Below are positions 61,708 through 64,000 of a stretch of DNA of 64,000 nt, piece after piece; position 1 is the stretch's first letter, and the number at the start of each line of letters is the position of its first letter. The notes under the pieces are model-generated. The model was given only the letters and a program-made list of their open reading frames with translations, did not search any database and was not told the DNA's origin. The stretch covers positions 62,001-126,000 of the forward strand of contig JACJWF010000005.1 of NCBI GenBank assembly GCA_020637295.1, in the 5' to 3' direction. Position numbers and translations under genes: made by a program. Source of the stretch: Acidimicrobiaceae bacterium. Its GTDB lineage: Bacteria; Actinomycetota; Acidimicrobiia; Acidimicrobiales; Ilumatobacteraceae.

Positions 61708-63155
61708 GGAAGCCCCGACCCGCACGTCCGGTGAGGGACAAGGGCTCGGCCCTGATGCTCTGCATCGTGTTCGTGCTGCTCGGCTCGCTGCTGCTCGTGC
61801 CGCTGCTGCGCTACACGGCCACGGTGATCCGCGCCAACGGGCAGCAGCGCACGAAGATCAACGCTGCCGAGGTGGCCCGGGGTGCCCTGCGCACCTCGAT
61901 GGCCAGCCCGGAGGCGCTCTACGACGTGTGCAGCAACTCGGGCCTCCACACTGCGGTGGAACTGGCCGTTCCGGACCTGGGCATGCCGGTGCACGTGGAG
62001 TGCACCACCGTGAAGAGCGCCACCGAACTGAACTCCAGCGAACTGCGGTTGGCGATGGCCACCACGGTGGCCGGCTCGGTGCTGCCGCAGGGTCTGGTGG
62101 GCACGCCGTATGCAGACTCCGGTTCGCTCGACACCTCGGCGTGGATCGCCCAGACCACCAGCGAGAGCCAGGCCGGGATGATCTTCCTGCCCCAGTTGCC
62201 CTCGCACGCGCTGAACCACCCGGCCACCGGCGGCTACATGATGCCGTCCTGGGCCGGCACCTGCCGGGTCTTCTTCCCCGGCACATACTCCGAGCCGGTG
62301 CTGGTGAACGACGCCACGCCCACCTACTTCGCCTCGGGCGTCTACTACTTCGAGGACAGCGTGACCTTCAGCGGCTCGGCCAACGTGGTGGTCGGCCAGG
62401 GCGCGATCCCCGGCTGTGCCGAAGACCAGGACGCAGCGTTCAACGCCATCAACGCCCCGTTCACGCCGAACGTCTCGGGCCTCGGGGCCACCTTCATCTT
62501 CGGTGACGCCGGCCGCCTGGTGGTGACCGACGGCGGCGGCAGCGTGGGGCCCTCGGTGCAGTTCAACTCCCGCCTGGTGGACCCCACCGACGTGGGCAGC
62601 CAGGTGTCGGCCGGCGTGTCGATCGTCTCCGTGAACGGGGTGACGGCCGGGTCCACGTCCAGCTCGGCGCTGGAGATCCCCGGTGTCATCTCGGTCCCGA
62701 AGTCCTACGCCGAGTTCCATCCTGGTGACGGCACCCCGCCCGCCGATGCCGCCAGTGCCAGCTACCACCCCTCGACGCTGATCCCCACGGTCAGCCCGGA
62801 TCCGCCGAATCCGGCCATCATCGACATCCAGTTCACCGGCACGGGTTCGGCTCTGCTGTTCGTGCCGGGTTACACGGCAGTGCCGCAGGGGACGATCTCG
62901 GTGTACATCGGGCCAGGAATGGGCTCGGGCAAGTCGGTGCAGATCGTCGGTGGCATCCTCGCCGCGCAGGTGGTGCAGTCGACCGACCTGCCCGAGGTGA
63001 ACCAGATCGGCCACCTCAACCGCGTCGTCCAGAAGACGTTCAAGATCGTCGCCGAGACCCTCGGGCAGGAGCCCAACATCGTGTCGGTGGCACTGGTCCA
63101 GGTGAACGACTACGGCGAGTACGCGATCAACTCGTGGGTCACCACCACGCAGTGA
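61704..63155 (+). CDS. PilX-like membrane-anchored pilus protein
   Basis: 483 residues. An N-terminal membrane helix (ALMLCIVFVLLGSLLLVPLL) lies after a short basic leader but without a clear prepilin G|FTxxE site, resembling PilX/GspK-type proteins. The remaining part is beta-rich, contains Cys pairs (DVCSNSGLH, ECTTVK, GTCRVFF, PGCAED) and is extracytoplasmic. The ATG overlaps the VWA-prepilin stop by four bases (ATGA), so it belongs to the same operon. Specific function is inferred from context. Confidence 0.7.
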   Translation: MRKPRPARPVRDKGSALMLCIVFVLLGSLLLVPLLRYTATVIRANGQQRTKINAAEVARGALRTSMASPEALYDVCSNSGLHTAVELAVPDLGMPVHVECTTVKSATELNSSELRLAMATTVAGSVLPQGLVGTPYADSGSLDTSAWIAQTTSESQAGMIFLPQLPSHALNHPATGGYMMPSWAGTCRVFFPGTYSEPVLVNDATPTYFASGVYYFEDSVTFSGSANVVVGQGAIPGCAEDQDAAFNAINAPFTPNVSGLGATFIFGDAGRLVVTDGGGSVGPSVQFNSRLVDPTDVGSQVSAGVSIVSVNGVTAGSTSSSALEIPGVISVPKSYAEFHPGDGTPPADAASASYHPSTLIPTVSPDPPNPAIIDIQFTGTGSALLFVPGYTAVPQGTISVYIGPGMGSGKSVQIVGGILAAQVVQSTDLPEVNQIGHLNRVVQKTFKIVAETLGQEPNIVSVALVQVNDYGEYAINSWVTTTQ

Positions 63156-63233
63156 GATCGGCGTCCGCCCCCTGAGGTGAGGGGCGTTGGACCGGGTGGG
63201 TGAACGAAGGGACGCGGCGCCGGCCCGACCGCG

Positions 63234-63953
63234 TCAGCGGACGAGCTCCATCCGCATGCCCGCCGAATCCCACGCCGGGTCCAGCGGGAGGCGCTGCATC
63301 GCCCGGCCGGCGGCCCGGCGAGCGGTCCACACCAGGCCGGCCGCCTGCAGCACGTGCAGCTGGGCGGCGCCCTTCGGCGGGGTGCGCATCACGACTTCCT
63401 CCACGCCGGGCAGCTTGTCGCGGATCAGGCCGACGCGCTCGACCAGCCCGTCGGGCTGATGCGGGGAGCTGGTCAGCGGCCGATCGCCGTTGAGCTGGGC
63501 GAACGACAGGTCCGGATGGGCGGCGAAGAAGGTCCGTTGATGGAACGGCTGGAACTCGCGCTCGGCCTCGCGGAGCCACTTGAAGCGGCGGAGATCGGCG
63601 TTGGTCAGCCACGGCTCCAGCTCCCGGGCCGCCTCGCGGGTCTCCGCCCGCAAGGCCGCGCGTGACGGCGTGGCCCGCACGGCAACCCGGCGCGGCCAGC
63701 CGATCATCTCCATCGCCTCGAGGTCGCACTCGCGGTACGGCCCCGCCGGGTCGTCGCTGAAGCCGATGGGGCACCAGATGGCGGCGGCATCGAACTTGGG
63801 GCGGTAATCGAGCACGTCGATGAGTTGGCGAACCACCTCCGGCTCGTCGGCGTTCACGGTGACGCCGGCGAGACGGGCCGGCACGATCAGCCAGCCGGCG
63901 GGGCACGGAACGACCCCGGCGATGATCTTGTAGGGCAGGCGTTGTGCGGGCAT
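63234..63953 (-). CDS. DUF429 family protein, predicted RNase H-fold nuclease
   Basis: 239 residues. The fit is to DUF429: AGVVPCPAGWLIVPARL at the start, FDAAAIWCPIGFSD (second acidic segment), and RTFFAAHPDLSFAQLNG. DUF429 is a predicted RNase H-like nuclease, with no established function. GGAGGCGGCA before the ATG at 63953 is the ribosome-binding site. It is convergent with the pilus operon, with 78 bases between. Confidence 0.8.
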   Translation of the reverse strand: MPAQRLPYKIIAGVVPCPAGWLIVPARLAGVTVNADEPEVVRQLIDVLDYRPKFDAAAIWCPIGFSDDPAGPYRECDLEAMEMIGWPRRVAVRATPSRAALRAETREAARELEPWLTNADLRRFKWLREAEREFQPFHQRTFFAAHPDLSFAQLNGDRPLTSSPHQPDGLVERVGLIRDKLPGVEEVVMRTPPKGAAQLHVLQAAGLVWTARRAAGRAMQRLPLDPAWDSAGMRMELVR

Positions 63954-64000
63954 TGCCGCCTCCGTTTTCGGATCAGACGCCGGCGAGGGTGCCGGCGCCG

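Noticed and set aside
63973..64000. 3' end of a further minus-strand gene
   Set aside because: A frame ending at 63973 enters from the right edge (…GAGTLAGV), but nine codons cannot support a call.

Overview
The window comes from a high-GC actinobacterium, most likely an Acidimicrobiia-type lineage. This is an inference from the gene families, not a computed placement. Actinobacterial markers are a mycothiol-dependent maleylpyruvate-isomerase-like protein, a small acyl-CoA carboxylase epsilon subunit, a DUF2510 membrane protein and a LigC-like ATP-dependent ligase. No rRNA, tRNA, CRISPR array or complete insertion sequence was seen. Genes are tightly packed and no gene-free stretch exceeds about 300 bases.

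Layout. 1-9.4 kb: a truncated PhyH-type dioxygenase, a SNF2-type helicase with its SWIM partner, a glyoxalase-fold protein, a HAD phosphatase and two exported proteins of unknown function. 9.6-13.8 kb: a DUF2510 membrane protein, then a putative extracytoplasmic flavin redox cluster (Tat/lipoprotein DUF2271, PepSY-type membrane protein, thioredoxin under a CsoR/CstR-like operator, ApbE). 13.8-26 kb: an aldehyde dehydrogenase/FAH-family hydrolase pair of ring-cleavage type, an acetoacetate-decarboxylase-like protein with a P450, a glutamine amidotransferase-like hydrolase, PlsC/MarR, a lipoprotein metalloprotease, cytidine deaminase, an aminotransferase/omega-amidase pair, a TetR regulator, a GNAT and MsrA. 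26-33 kb: a four-gene overlapping minus-strand operon (phosphoesterase, DinB-like, CaiB-like, deoxyribosyltransferase), a degenerate GGDEF membrane protein, acyl-CoA carboxylase beta plus epsilon, and a DNA ligase. 33.8-38.1 kb: a CopC/CopD-like protein, then dnaX and recR, both of which need a frame change to be full length. 38.2-42.8 kb: an accessory island with an AAA-type ATPase, a hipBA toxin-antitoxin pair whose hipA is frameshifted, and two unrecognised genes. 43-53.7 kb: thiolase, MFS transporter, GH18 lipoprotein, cyclophilin lipoprotein, a 1426-residue sortase-type surface protein, and crotonyl-CoA carboxylase/reductase. 53.8-57.4 kb: an ECF sigma factor and a membrane partner whose ectodomain is a catalytically altered sortase, methylmalonyl-CoA epimerase and an rRNA methyltransferase. 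57.4-63.2 kb: a type IV pilus-like operon (major prepilin, minor prepilin, a VWA-domain prepilin with about five 32-34-residue repeats, a PilX-like protein), then DUF429.

How the genes fit together. Thiolase, crotonyl-CoA carboxylase/reductase and methylmalonyl-CoA epimerase are all steps of the ethylmalonyl-CoA route. The promoters of the first two carry the same TTACC-N4-GGTAA palindrome, which suggests a shared regulator. The ECF/pseudo-sortase pair lies close to a sortase-type surface protein, but no active sortase is present. At least sixteen genes have a TANNNT hexamer 6-8 bases before the start codon, so leaderless transcription appears to be the usual mode here. A 57-bp inverted-repeat element occurs three times, once inside the coding sequence of the pseudo-sortase gene.
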